In this document: positions 1 to 8,213 of the stretch, in pieces
How the letters are laid out: each line of letters begins with the position of its first letter
Numbering within the stretch: position 1 is the first letter of the stretch
Origin: Pandoraea horticolens
GTDB lineage: Bacteria; Pseudomonadota; Gammaproteobacteria; Burkholderiales; Burkholderiaceae
Assembly: GCF_902459555.1 (NCBI RefSeq)
Contig: NZ_CABPSM010000008.1
Span: 124,001 to 188,000, forward strand
Direction: 5' to 3'
DNA length: 64,000 bases
The notes under the pieces: model-generated
The model's database searches: none
What the model saw: the letters and a program-made list of their open reading frames with translations, nothing else
Told to the model about the DNA's origin: nothing
Made by a program: the position numbers and the translations under genes

Positions 1-646
1 GCCGTTGCTGTCGGTCAATGATCCAGCGCTGATGGCGGCGATGCCCAAGGGGCTGACGGCGGCGACGGGGATGGATGCGCTAACGCATGCGACGGAAGCG
101 TATGTGTCGACCGCGGCCACGCCGATCACCGATGCCTGTGCGTTGAAGGCGGTCACGCTGATTTCGCAGAACCTGCGTCGCGCGGTATCGCATGGCGACG
201 ACATGACGGCGCGCGAGAACATGGCGTACGCACAGTTCCTCGCAGGGATGGCGTTCAACAACGCATCCCTCGGGTACGTGCACGCGATGGCGCATCAACT
301 CGGCGGATTCTACGACTTGCCGCATGGCGTCTGCAACGCGGTGCTGCTACCGCATGTGGAAGAGTTCAACGCGAGCGTGAGTGCGGGACGGTTGAAGGAT
401 ATCGCGCAGGCGATGGGTGAGAAGGTGGACGGTCTGAGCGACGAAGAAGGCGCAAAGGTGGCGATTGCCGCGATCCGCCGGCTGTCGAAGGACATCGGGA
501 TTCCGAACGGGTTGACCGAACTCGGCGCGAAGCTCGAAGACGTCCCGACGCTTGCCGCGAATGCGATGCAGGACGCCTGCGGGTTCACCAACCCGCGCCG
601 TGCAGAACAAGCCGAGATCGAAGAGATCTTCCGCCGGGCGTTCTGA
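1..646 (+). CDS. Iron-containing alcohol dehydrogenase, C-terminal part (gene enters from left edge)
   Basis: Oxidises or reduces a primary alcohol/aldehyde with NAD(P) and a catalytic Fe(II); cytoplasmic. The open frame runs from the first bases of the window, so the N-terminal Rossmann part is missing. About 213 residues are visible, with the iron-ligand blocks of the family: [10 protein letters not shown] (Asp and His ligands), [10 protein letters not shown], and [14 protein letters not shown] carrying the last His. All four expected ligands are present, so the visible half looks intact. Closest in style to the YiaY/FucO/AdhB group; the substrate cannot be told from the fragment. An inverted repeat follows the stop. 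Confidence 0.93.
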   Translation, partial: PLLSVNDPALMAAMPKGLTAATGMDALTHATEAYVSTAATPITDACALKAVTLISQNLRRAVSHGDDMTARENMAYAQFLAGMAFNNASLGYVHAMAHQLGGFYDLPHGVCNAVLLPHVEEFNASVSAGRLKDIAQAMGEKVDGLSDEEGAKVAIAAIRRLSKDIGIPNGLTELGAKLEDVPTLAANAMQDACGFTNPRRAEQAEIEEIFRRAF

Positions 647-664
647 GAGCGAGTTGCATGGGTT

Positions 665-697
665 CGTTGACGCGGCCCTATGGCGGGCTCGTCAACG
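665..697 (+). terminator. Hairpin after the alcohol dehydrogenase gene
   Basis: CGTTGACG at 665-672 is exactly complementary to CGTCAACG at 690-697, with a GC-rich loop that can pair further. It lies 18 bp after the stop codon. There is no T-run, so it may be a processing or weak termination structure rather than a classical intrinsic terminator. Confidence 0.4.
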
Positions 698-774
698 TGC
701 CGGGTGGAGCGGTGAATTGTGGTAAGCGCGATCTGATCTGACGGTTACCCGATTTGACGAAGGCGATTGTCAGG

Positions 775-1348
775 TCAAATTGAGTTGTTCAATGTGGTGA
801 TTTTATCGTTCCACGCCTCCTTTCCGTCTCCGAGGGTTCGCATCGGTGTGCGCCCGCAACACATCTTGCCTTGGTGCGTTCGCTCGGTGTTGTGATGTGC
901 AGCCCAATCGTCTAAATCGGTCTGCAACTCCTCAATGTTCAGGTAGATGTTCCGCTGGAAGGCGACCTGATAAAACTCGTTGAGAATCGTTTTATGGAAC
1001 CGTTCGCAGATCCCGTTGGTTTGCGGGTGGTTCGCCTAGGTCTTCGTGTGCTCGATGTCGTTCACGGCCAGGTAAAGCGGGTAGTCGTGTTGCTCTGGCC
1101 TGCCGCAATATTCGATGAGAATGCCGCCACCGCCGCTTCGGTCGCTTCCTCGACCCGGTTACGCAGATTGGGCGGCGGGCATCGAGCAACGCCTCTACAC
1201 CACCAGCCTCCACGGCCGATTGATAGCGATAGAACGTATCTCGCGAGAAGCCCATTACCTTGCAGGCTCGAGAGGCGTTGCCCAACTCGGCCGCTAAGTT
1301 CAGCAAGCCAACCTTGTGTTTGATGACGTTCTGAGAAACACTAGCCAT
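775..1348 (-). pseudogene. Decayed IS481-family transposase
   Basis: The N-terminal helix-turn-helix of an IS481-type transposase reads from ATG 1348: NVIKHKVGLLNLAAELG, RACKVMGFSRDTFYRYQ and VEAGGVEALLDA. It then shifts frame around 1180 (the native continuation, NLRNRVEEATEAAV, is in another frame). The C-terminal integrase end is recognisable from about 1061 down to the TGA at 775 (NHPQTNGICERFHKTILNEF and NTERTHQGKMCCGRTPM). An in-frame TAG sits just before NHPQTNG, and most of the central rve/DDE domain is missing (about 570 bp remain of a gene near 1 kb). It cannot make a working transposase. It marks the left side of a disturbed zone. Confidence 0.85.
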
Positions 1349-1440
1349 GGGGTTACTCCTTGGTGCTTGCGCGCTTTTAGACATCCTTAAAACTCTTCGC
1401 GGCTCTGGGCTTCTCCGTCAAGCATTTCGAGCATTATGGA

Positions 1441-1466
1441 GTAAGTTATGAAAAAATTTAACTTAC
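1441..1466. promoter_or_regulatory. AT-rich palindrome upstream of the hydrolase gene
   Basis: GTAAGTTA (1441-1448) and TAACTTAC (1459-1466) form a perfect 8-bp inverted repeat with a 10-nt AT spacer, about 100 bp before the hydrolase start. This is the size of a dimeric repressor operator (TetR-like), but no regulator gene lies beside it. It could equally be part of an old insertion-sequence end. Confidence 0.35.
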
Positions 1467-1567
1467 GTGAATTTTGCAGAGTTGCCGAATCATTACTTGT
1501 TTTTTAAAATTATTCTCGCCTTTCATCAGCAAAAGCATAAAAATTTACAGCATGGAGGAAAGATATT

Positions 1568-2356
1568 ATGGCGACTGCCCAGATCAACGATGCGGAAATA
1601 TACTATGAAATTCATGGCAAAGGGCCAGCAATCGTTCTGATCGCAGGTTACACTTGCGATCACACATTCTGGCAAGGAATGGTGCCTAATTTGGCAAGGC
1701 ATTTCAAAGTGATAACCTTTGATAATCGAGGAATCGGCCGCACGAAAGATGCCGGTCAATCATTTTCGATCGAAGATCTGGCCGCTGATACGGCCGCGCT
1801 GATCAAGCACCTGGGGCTGCAGCAACCTGCGGTAATAGGTCAGTCCATGGGGGGAGCGATCGTGCAATCATTACTCGCTAAGTTCCCAAAGGTGGGCGAT
1901 CGGTGCGTAATATTAAATTCATCACAAAAGTTTGACACCATTGCGTTCAAAGCATTGGAAAGCCTGTTGGCGCTGAGAAAGGCCAATGTCGACTTTGATC
2001 TTTTGATTGATGCGACACTTCCTTGGCTTTCTGGCAATGACTGGTTAGCAAAACCGCAAAATATTGCCGATTTCAAGCAAGCGCTTAGAATCAATCCCTT
2101 TCCCCAGTCAGTGGCTGATCAGAAACGCCAATTGGACGCCCTAAAACTTTTTGATGCCAAGATGATCAACAAGCCATGGAAAGGGTCCGCGCTCGTCATT
2201 TCGGCTTCTGAAGATCGAATAGCTTCGCTTGAGGAGGGGAAGGCACTCGCTCAATGTCTCGACGCGCGGTTTGTGAAAATTCCGGGTGGACACGCCAGCC
2301 CAGTCGAACAGGCAGAAAAGGTCGCACAAGCGATCACGGAGTTCTTGCTTCAGTGA
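1568..2356 (+). CDS. Alpha/beta hydrolase
   Basis: A 262-residue alpha/beta-hydrolase-fold enzyme of the enol-lactonase/haloperoxidase-like type; it hydrolyses an unknown ester, lactone or similar bond in the cytoplasm. The nucleophile elbow GQSMGG places the catalytic Ser at residue 93; the acid is probably Asp216 (SASEDR) and the base His242 (PGGHASP). The oxyanion region is near IAGYTCDHTFW. ATG 1568 is preceded by GGAGG about 9 bp upstream, so the start is firm. The gene is clearly AT-richer than its surroundings and is bracketed by two wrecked insertion sequences, which suggests it arrived by transfer. There is no signal peptide. Confidence 0.88.
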   Translation: MATAQINDAEIYYEIHGKGPAIVLIAGYTCDHTFWQGMVPNLARHFKVITFDNRGIGRTKDAGQSFSIEDLAADTAALIKHLGLQQPAVIGQSMGGAIVQSLLAKFPKVGDRCVILNSSQKFDTIAFKALESLLALRKANVDFDLLIDATLPWLSGNDWLAKPQNIADFKQALRINPFPQSVADQKRQLDALKLFDAKMINKPWKGSALVISASEDRIASLEEGKALAQCLDARFVKIPGGHASPVEQAEKVAQAITEFLLQ

Positions 2357-2372
2357 CCGATCACCATCTTTC

Positions 2373-3228
2373 CGATTGACCTCCCCCCGATTAACCGAGC
2401 ACCTTGGGCTGGAGATTTGCAGCGTCAAGGTGTGCGAGTCGGAACTCGCGCGGGATCAGAGCGCCTAGCGAGCTATGCGGCCTGAAATCGTTGTAATCTC
2501 GTCCAATGACAAGAACCAGTGCACGTTCAGGCATTCATCCCGGAAACTGCCATTAAATGATTCGATAAACGGATTGTCCGTGGGTTTGCCTGGTCGGGAG
2601 AAGTCCAAGATTACGCCATTTTCATACGCGCAGTGATCCAGCGCATGTGAGATGAACTCGCTGCCGTTATCGACCTGTATTCGTTTCGGCGCACCGCGCA
2701 GCGCTTTCCGATGAGACATCGTGGCCACGACATCCCCCGCCTTCGCGTCGAAGTAGAACGTGAATGCGCTCTACGCCATAACGTATCCGAGTTTCGGCAA
2801 TCTCCCGGATGCGCCGATGCTCGGCGCGGTCATCACCTGGGCTCGGCACATAGAAGTGCGTGGCCTGGCGTAGCTGCAATACCGCTGTGGCCCACCGGAT
2901 GCTCACCCGATACGCTTGAATCAAGAAATTGGCCAGCTCGCGCTTACCCATGACGCCGGATATATGTACGCAATCGACTCCCGTGCTCATCAAAACATCA
3001 ACTTGCTATCTAGGGCAGTCCATATATGTAGAACGTGGCTTCGGAAATATCCATCTTCCGGCACACTTCCGCCACCGTGGTACCCGCTGCGGCTTGCTTC
3101 AGCGCGAAACCTATCTGCCCATCGGTGAACTTCGATTTCTTCATGCAAATCTCCTGCCTGTCAGGGCTTCAAATTTGCCAGAAATCCACAGCTTTGAATG
3201 CTACGATTTTTCGGGGGGAGGTCAATCG
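2373..3228 (-). mobile_element. Internally deleted IS3-family element
   Basis: The element is bounded by inverted ends: 2373-2390 reads CGATTGACCTCCCCCCGA and 3211-3228 is its exact reverse complement. The TGACCTCCCCC ends are typical of IS3/IS407-type elements. About 850 bp remain, against about 1.2 kb for an intact copy, and the transposase frames inside are broken. No direct target duplication is visible: the four outermost bases are themselves palindromic between the two ends. Confidence 0.8.
2465..3144 (-). pseudogene. Broken IS3-family transposase (orfA/orfB remnants)
   Basis: orfA begins at ATG 3144 (MKKSKFTDGQIGFALKQ, then VAEVCRKMDISEATFY) but is cut short after about 40 codons. The start of orfB (GKRELANFLIQAYRVSIR and IRYGVERIHVLLRREG) is in the frame ending near 2700. 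After a deletion, the catalytic core (RIQVDNGSEFISHALD and NPFIESFNGSFRDECLN) continues in another frame to a premature stop at 2465. The C-terminal EYN..RPHSSL block is lost. Non-functional. Confidence 0.88.
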
Positions 3229-3240
3229 ACGACAGCATCG

Positions 3241-3512
3241 ATCAACCGAAGCGCCCATAGCTCGGCCAAAGCTGCCAGTCCCAATGCGGTGGAAGCCCAT
3301 GCCAACCAGGGCGTGCTGAACCTGGCCGGCACATTCGGGCGGCTGTCGAACACGGAGATCGACAGAATTGCGAAGGCCATCGTGGCCGCGCGACAAGTGT
3401 TCGTGTCCGGCTTCCCCACATGCCCATCGTCAGCATCTGCGAGTCGCCAATTCTGGAAGCGGCGCAGGATGGTAAGCGATTCGGCATCGCGACGGTCACG
3501 CCGGATTTATAG
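3241..3512 (+). pseudogene. Relics of two genes: RpiR-like regulator piece and racemase-like piece
   Basis: Immediately right of the IS3 end, one frame (3241-3414) reads VLNLAGTFGRLSNTEIDRIA and AIVAARQVFVSGF, which resembles the linker and start of the SIS domain in MurR/RpiR-type regulators. A second frame (ATG 3420 to TAG 3512) reads MPIVSICESPILEAA and GKRFGIATVTPDL, which resembles part of an Asp/Glu/hydantoin racemase. Neither is complete. The assignments are by eye and tentative; what is secure is that the segment is coding-like but broken. Confidence 0.4.
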
Positions 3513-3545
3513 CAGGCTCGAGCGCGCCGGCGGGTCACTCCTCCC

Positions 3546-4967
3546 TCAGCCAACCATCCGGGCGGCAGGAATGGTCCATGTTCCATTGATGATGGACGGG
3601 TCCGTCTCGCTCGGCCAGTACATTCTCAACATCAGAATGAAGTCCCCGGGAGGCGACGGGAGCCAATTCGACTCCTTATCCTTACCAGGCGAATCCTTCT
3701 GGATGTAGAGATCGGTCGAGCCGTCTGCGTTGACCCGCAGATTCTGGCGCGGACTGATCGCATATCGGTTGAGCGTATTGTTCACGAAGAAGTAGCCGTC
3801 GTCATACATCGTCAACGACCAGAACCCCTCTACGGGCGGCAAGCGGCCTTTGGGGAAATGCATGACGTACTTGTTCGACCCGTTGTATTTTTTTCCCTTC
3901 ACGTCCAGATTCGAGGTCGGATAGAGCGCGTCCTGCGGGCGGTTTGCCCCCAGCCCGATAGCGGTGATGAGAGCCCGCGTCAGGTAATCGGTGCCGTAGA
4001 TGCCGGTACGGGTCGTGAACGACCAACCGTTCTCGTTCTTGAGCGTCTTGTACTGCTGCATGATCCTGTTGAATCCGATCTCCGGCACGCGCTTGACGAA
4101 ATCCCCTTTGAGCTTGCTCTCGTCGAAGCGCTTGCCAGGGACAATGCCGATGCGCGCGAACCTCGCGATATGAGCCGCATCGGCAGCCGACGGCGGGTTC
4201 GTCTTCATCAGTTCGCAAAGCAGCGAGAAGTAGGACACCGCATCCATACGATTGACCTGATCGCGTACCGCCGTCTTCATGTCGATTGACGGGTCGACCT
4301 TGCCCGGCAGCGGTGTGTAAGGCTTGCCATAGGCACTGAGCGGAACGAGCTTGAACTCGTCTTGCAGCCTGTGGACCTCAGCGTAGTCTTCCAGTGTTCC
4401 AGTGCAATAGATGCGGCCAAGCAGCCACACGATATTAGTAGACGACTTGTATTCCTTCACGCCGTCGGGCAGCGTTCCTTTCCAGCCCGGACCGGTGATC
4501 GCATACGTCTGTGCGCCTGTGCCCGTCGTGCGCTTACCCGGAACCTGGAACACCGTTGTCCAGCCATCGAGCATCGGCATCAGGAAATAGCGCCCCTTCA
4601 TATCGGGGATGCTGAGCACCCAGGGTTCGCTGCCAACGTCGAAGAAGGCGTTTGTGTAGAGCGTGTCGGCGTTCGGCGCTGTGACGTCCCTGAACGCTGC
4701 GTCAGGATAGTTGCGCATCTTGATGATGTGCCCCATCGGTCCGCGCGAGCCTGCTATCTCGGAGACATTGGAGATAATCCGCCGGGTCATCTCCATCGTC
4801 ACCAACGGGTATCCGAAGACGTAAGCGTCGATCGCCAGCTGGGAAGCCTCGGAACGGCCGCCCGAAGCGTCAAGGGCCCCCTGCGCGGCGAGCGCCGAAC
4901 GGGTCATTGCGGAGCCAGCGGCCAGGCCCAATCCACCTAACAATACAGAACGACGAGTAATCTTCAT
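3546..4967 (-). CDS. DUF1254/DUF1214 domain protein with Tat signal
   Basis: A 473-residue exported protein. The N-terminus (MKITRRSVLLGGLGLAAGSA) has a twin-arginine signal ending near ALAAQG, so the folded protein is probably exported by the TatABC system. Residues about 50-180 match the DUF1254 style (AIDAYVFGYPLV and APNADTLYTNAFFDV), and residues about 340-455 match DUF1214 (GSNKYVMHFPKGRLPPV, FWSLTMYD and WLPSPPGDFILMLRMYWP). No enzymatic role is established for the family. An AraC-type regulator lies 278 bp upstream on the same strand and may control it. Length is normal for the family. Confidence 0.9.
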   Translation of the reverse strand: MKITRRSVLLGGLGLAAGSAMTRSALAAQGALDASGGRSEASQLAIDAYVFGYPLVTMEMTRRIISNVSEIAGSRGPMGHIIKMRNYPDAAFRDVTAPNADTLYTNAFFDVGSEPWVLSIPDMKGRYFLMPMLDGWTTVFQVPGKRTTGTGAQTYAITGPGWKGTLPDGVKEYKSSTNIVWLLGRIYCTGTLEDYAEVHRLQDEFKLVPLSAYGKPYTPLPGKVDPSIDMKTAVRDQVNRMDAVSYFSLLCELMKTNPPSAADAAHIARFARIGIVPGKRFDESKLKGDFVKRVPEIGFNRIMQQYKTLKNENGWSFTTRTGIYGTDYLTRALITAIGLGANRPQDALYPTSNLDVKGKKYNGSNKYVMHFPKGRLPPVEGFWSLTMYDDGYFFVNNTLNRYAISPRQNLRVNADGSTDLYIQKDSPGKDKESNWLPSPPGDFILMLRMYWPSETDPSIINGTWTIPAARMVG

Positions 4968-5127
4968 ACGCGTACCCCTGGGTTGTGAACCACCTGACGC
5001 ACGGGCGGGATCAGAAGCATGCCGTCGCGCCGACAGTCAAGCAGTTAGTTCGCATTCCTATATGTATAAGAAAAATAATCGGATGGCGCACGCATCGCAC
5101 GCCGCACAGCTAGTTGGCCTCGGAACT

Positions 5128-5150
5128 GTTCTTGCAGACTATATAAGAAC
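5128..5150. promoter_or_regulatory. Inverted repeat between araC-type gene and DUF1254 gene
   Basis: GTTCTT (5128-5133) and AAGAAC (5145-5150) are inverted across an AT-rich 11-bp spacer, in the 278-bp gap upstream of the DUF1254 gene. It could be an operator for the neighbouring regulator or a structure at the end of its transcript. There is no T-run on the minus strand, which argues against an intrinsic terminator. Confidence 0.3.
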
Positions 5151-5245
5151 GACCCGATGGAGACTTGCCATTTGGCGCCAAAAACGAAGACGTACGGCCT
5201 CTAGCCTTCATTGACAGAGAGACGTCATTGGGTGGGCCCTGCCAT

Positions 5246-6217
5246 TTATGAGGTAAAGCGATAGCGCGACGGGATGCTCCCCGTCCAGCGTTTGAAGGCG
5301 CGAGTAAAGTGTGCTTGATCGCTATAGCCGACCATATACGCAATTTCGGTCGCGGAATAATTACCGCTGGAAATTAGCTGGAGCGCCTCAAGTCGACGTG
5401 TCTCGTCACGTAAGGCATCGAAGTCAACACCGCAATAATTGAGACGGCGTTGCAGAGTTCGGGGAGACAGCCCAACGCTTCTTGAAATAGTGGCAAGTTT
5501 TGATTGATCCCGATCCGATATCCGCGTAATGAGCGTGTTTGCCGTTTGCAGCGTCGATCTGATGGCTTCTGTGGTTTTCCACGCGTTATCCCGAGTATGT
5601 TGCAGGGGACTGTCGAGCAAATCGCGGTCGAACTCGATCATGTTGTACTCCGCGCCCGTTTCGAGGTTCTGACCCAGGCATTCTTCAAGGACATCGTCCC
5701 CTCTCGCTCTTGGCATTTTGATGTGTACGCGTATGGCGGAAGGCTCACCGGACATGAGAGGAATTTTCCTGAGCACGGCAAGACTACCCAGGATGAAATG
5801 CCTCGGATCGGCTTCGCATGGCCCCGTGAACTGGTGAATCAGTTTCGTCGTACGGCCTTCGGTGACGATTTTTACTTTGCCCGCCTGATGCAGTAAGACC
5901 GAATTGGATGCAGCCAGCGCACAAGCCTGAGCTATGTTCTCCGAACCCAATATCGATTCCCCCCATGCGCCGAGTGAGCGTATTTCTGTCAGGAATCCTA
6001 CATACGCGCCGCCGAACGGATCCTGTGTAATATCCGCCATTTCATTGCCGATACGAAAGCAGGCCGTCTGTGGCAACCAGATATCGGGGTTTTGAAAGAA
6101 ATCCGACGAAATACCAAGCCGCCGGAGGAACTCCAGCGACGACACCCCTCGCATGGCGAGATAGGGCGCCATTTGCAGAAAGCTTCTGAGCCTGATTGAT
6201 GGCACGGCATTCGACAT
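5246..6217 (-). CDS. AraC-family transcriptional regulator (arabinose-binding-like N-terminal domain)
   Basis: A 323-residue DNA-binding regulator. The N-terminal two thirds resemble the PF12625 domain found in OruR/ArgR-like AraC proteins (start SIRLRSFLQMAPYLAMRGV). The C-terminal double helix-turn-helix spans about residues 225-320 (LATISRSVGLSPRTLQRRL and ATEIAYMVGYSDQAHFTRAF, ending PSRYR). ATG 6217 is the first good start. The gene lies upstream of the DUF1254 gene on the same strand, so local control of that gene is plausible. The ligand is unknown. Confidence 0.9.
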   Translation of the reverse strand: MSNAVPSIRLRSFLQMAPYLAMRGVSSLEFLRRLGISSDFFQNPDIWLPQTACFRIGNEMADITQDPFGGAYVGFLTEIRSLGAWGESILGSENIAQACALAASNSVLLHQAGKVKIVTEGRTTKLIHQFTGPCEADPRHFILGSLAVLRKIPLMSGEPSAIRVHIKMPRARGDDVLEECLGQNLETGAEYNMIEFDRDLLDSPLQHTRDNAWKTTEAIRSTLQTANTLITRISDRDQSKLATISRSVGLSPRTLQRRLNYCGVDFDALRDETRRLEALQLISSGNYSATEIAYMVGYSDQAHFTRAFKRWTGSIPSRYRFTS

Positions 6218-6363
6218 AGATGCTTACACCAATTCCCAGAGGCAGCACGGATGGAGATCGTTTGCATGCGCGAAAACGCAAGTGCAAACAATTAGGTAAC
6301 CTATGTACCTGGTGACAGATTATGCACGACTGAGAAGGCTAATGACGCTACACCGCCGCAGGA

Positions 6364-7881
6364 CTATTCGGGGGCAAGCAGGTCAATGCCGAGCAATGTC
6401 ATCTTCTTGTACAACGTCGCCCGTCCCATGCCCAACCGGGCAGCCGCCTCGGACACCCGTCCGCCGGCGGCGCGCAGAGACTCGGTGAGGAATTGCCGCT
6501 CGAACGCCTTCATTGCGTCATCGTATCGTTTCCACTCCACCACCGGTTCCGTCGGCATCGCCTCGGTCACATCGGCCACCTTGGCGACATTCTGCGCACC
6601 GGCTTCGCTCGTCGAACCGCGCCCATCGTCAATGAAACGCGCCAGCGCGAGCGCGTCGATGCGCTCGCTCTCGGAGAGCAACGCGACACGCTCAAGTGTA
6701 TTTTGAAGCTCTCGCACATTGCCCGGCCAGTGGTAGGCCATGAGTCGCTTGATGGCCCCCTCGTCCAGTTCCAGATGACCTGCGTCGCGCTGCGAACTCA
6801 GCCTGTCCAGAATGGCGTAGGACATGGCTTCGATGTCCGACGGACGGTCGCGCAACGGTGGCACCCGAATCATCAGTACGTTGAGCCGATAGTACAGATC
6901 CGCGCGGAATCGCCCCTGCGCAACGAGCGCCGGTAAATCCGCCGAGGTGGCGGCGATGATGCGCACATCCGTCTGCACCACGCGGTTCGAGCCGATCGGC
7001 TCGAACTCCCGCTCCTGCAAGGCACGTAGCAGCTTGCCTTGCAGCGGCAGCGGCATGTCGCCGATTTCATCGAGGAAGAGCGTTCCGCCCTGTGCCAACT
7101 CGAACTTGCCGGTTCGGCCTTTCCGGTCTGCGCCAGTGTACGCACCGGCTGCGGCGCCGAAGAATTCGACTTCGAGCAAAGCGTCGGGAATGGCGGCGAC
7201 ATTAACGCTGACGAGCGGCTTGTCGGCCCGTGGAGACGCGCCATGAATCGCGTGCGCCAGCAACTCCTTTCCGGTGCCCGTTTCACCGAGCAGCAACACC
7301 GGCGAGTCGAGCTGTGCGGCGCGGCGCCCGAGGCGCTTCGTCTCCAGACTTGCCGCGCTGGTGCCGACGAAACTCGAAAAACTGTATTTTGCCCGCCTCG
7401 CCTGTGCGAGCGACTGACGGGTCGCGAGGAGTTCCGACTGTAGTCGCGAGTACGTGCTGAACATAGGGGTCAGCACCTTCAACTCATCGAACAACGCGAA
7501 CCCCACTGCGCCCACCGTCTTGCCATGCGAATCCTTGATCGGCAACCGGGTGACCACCAGAGGCTCCTGTCCCGTCTCAAGAATATCGAGCAGGATCGGT
7601 CTGCCGGTCGTGACGACCTCGCGCATCAGGCTGTTCGGGATCACGACTTCGCAATCGAGCCCGATCACGGCTTCCGGATTGGTGAATCCGAATCGCTCCG
7701 CGTAGCTCCGGTTGATCCAGACAATTCGCGCATCGCTATCCACGACAACGGTGCCTTCACTGGAAGTGTCGAGCGTCTCGAACAGCGATTGCATCGCCTG
7801 CTTGCGAACAAATGCATAGTCGGAGAGCAACCCACGTTGTTCGCCCAACGCAATCGGGTCCGGTTTTTCGTCTTCGTACAT
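6364..7881 (-). CDS. Sigma-54-dependent transcriptional activator (PAS, AAA+, Fis-type HTH)
   Basis: A bacterial enhancer-binding protein of 505 residues. It has an N-terminal PAS domain (about 25-135; WINRSYAERFGFTNPEAVIG), a central AAA+ domain with Walker A GETGTGKE, the sigma-54-contacting loop as GAYTGA (normally GAFTGA), Walker B GGTLFLDEIGD, and a C-terminal Fis-type helix-turn-helix (VSEAAARLGMGRATLYKKM). An in-frame ATG 24 bp upstream (7905) is possible, but that start overlaps the palindrome at 7898-7913, so I prefer ATG 7881. It is divergent from the GntP/3-hydroxybutyrate dehydrogenase genes and almost surely activates them from the paired palindromes and the -24/-12 promoter in the shared intergenic region. 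The PAS ligand is unknown. Confidence 0.93.
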   Translation of the reverse strand: MYEDEKPDPIALGEQRGLLSDYAFVRKQAMQSLFETLDTSSEGTVVVDSDARIVWINRSYAERFGFTNPEAVIGLDCEVVIPNSLMREVVTTGRPILLDILETGQEPLVVTRLPIKDSHGKTVGAVGFALFDELKVLTPMFSTYSRLQSELLATRQSLAQARRAKYSFSSFVGTSAASLETKRLGRRAAQLDSPVLLLGETGTGKELLAHAIHGASPRADKPLVSVNVAAIPDALLEVEFFGAAAGAYTGADRKGRTGKFELAQGGTLFLDEIGDMPLPLQGKLLRALQEREFEPIGSNRVVQTDVRIIAATSADLPALVAQGRFRADLYYRLNVLMIRVPPLRDRPSDIEAMSYAILDRLSSQRDAGHLELDEGAIKRLMAYHWPGNVRELQNTLERVALLSESERIDALALARFIDDGRGSTSEAGAQNVAKVADVTEAMPTEPVVEWKRYDDAMKAFERQFLTESLRAAGGRVSEAAARLGMGRATLYKKMTLLGIDLLAPE

Positions 7882-7897
7882 ATTGAAATTGCCGCCA

Positions 7898-7913
7898 GTC
7901 TCCATTTCGAGAC
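7898..7913. promoter_or_regulatory. Palindromic activator site (copy 1 of 2)
   Basis: GTCTCCATTTCGAGAC is a GTCTC-N6-GAGAC palindrome. An almost identical site lies exactly 120 bp to the right (8018-8033). Paired upstream activating sequences like this are the usual binding sites of sigma-54 activators. This copy sits at the 5' end of the activator gene itself, so it may also mediate autoregulation. Confidence 0.6.
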
Positions 7914-8017
7914 GATTATTCCACGAATAGAGACACGCACTCCATCAGCGAAAATATCTATCTCAGCGAATATTCTCCGATGATTCGCCCCATTGCAGGG
8001 GTGACACCCGCACCACC

Positions 8018-8033
8018 GTCTCAAAATTGAGAC
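8018..8033. promoter_or_regulatory. Palindromic activator site (copy 2 of 2)
   Basis: GTCTCAAAATTGAGAC has perfect 7-bp arms and shares the GTCTC-N6-GAGAC core with the copy at 7898-7913. It lies about 110 bp upstream of the -24/-12 promoter, a normal distance for an enhancer-type site. Confidence 0.65.
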
Positions 8034-8130
8034 ATTTCGCCGCCATACTGTGGCTTCCCCTTGGCCGACCGACCGCGTAAAGCCCGCAATCCATGTCGGA
8101 GTCCTTCCCGATCAACGACTTAAGCCGTCT

Positions 8131-8146
8131 CGGCATACTTTTTGCG
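8131..8146 (+). promoter_or_regulatory. Sigma-54 (-24/-12) promoter of the 3-hydroxybutyrate genes
   Basis: CGGCATACTTTTTGCG matches the sigma-54 consensus TGGCACG-N4-TTGCW, with GG and GC at the correct separation (GG at 8132-8133, GC at 8144-8145). Transcription should start about 12 bp downstream, leaving a leader of roughly 55 nt before the permease start at 8214. The dedicated sigma-54 activator gene next door supports the call. Confidence 0.75.
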
Positions 8147-8213
8147 TATGGGCAGCCGGTCGTAAGAACATCAACCTGCACAACAAAGCGCAGGCAAACA
8201 TACTGGAGACAAG

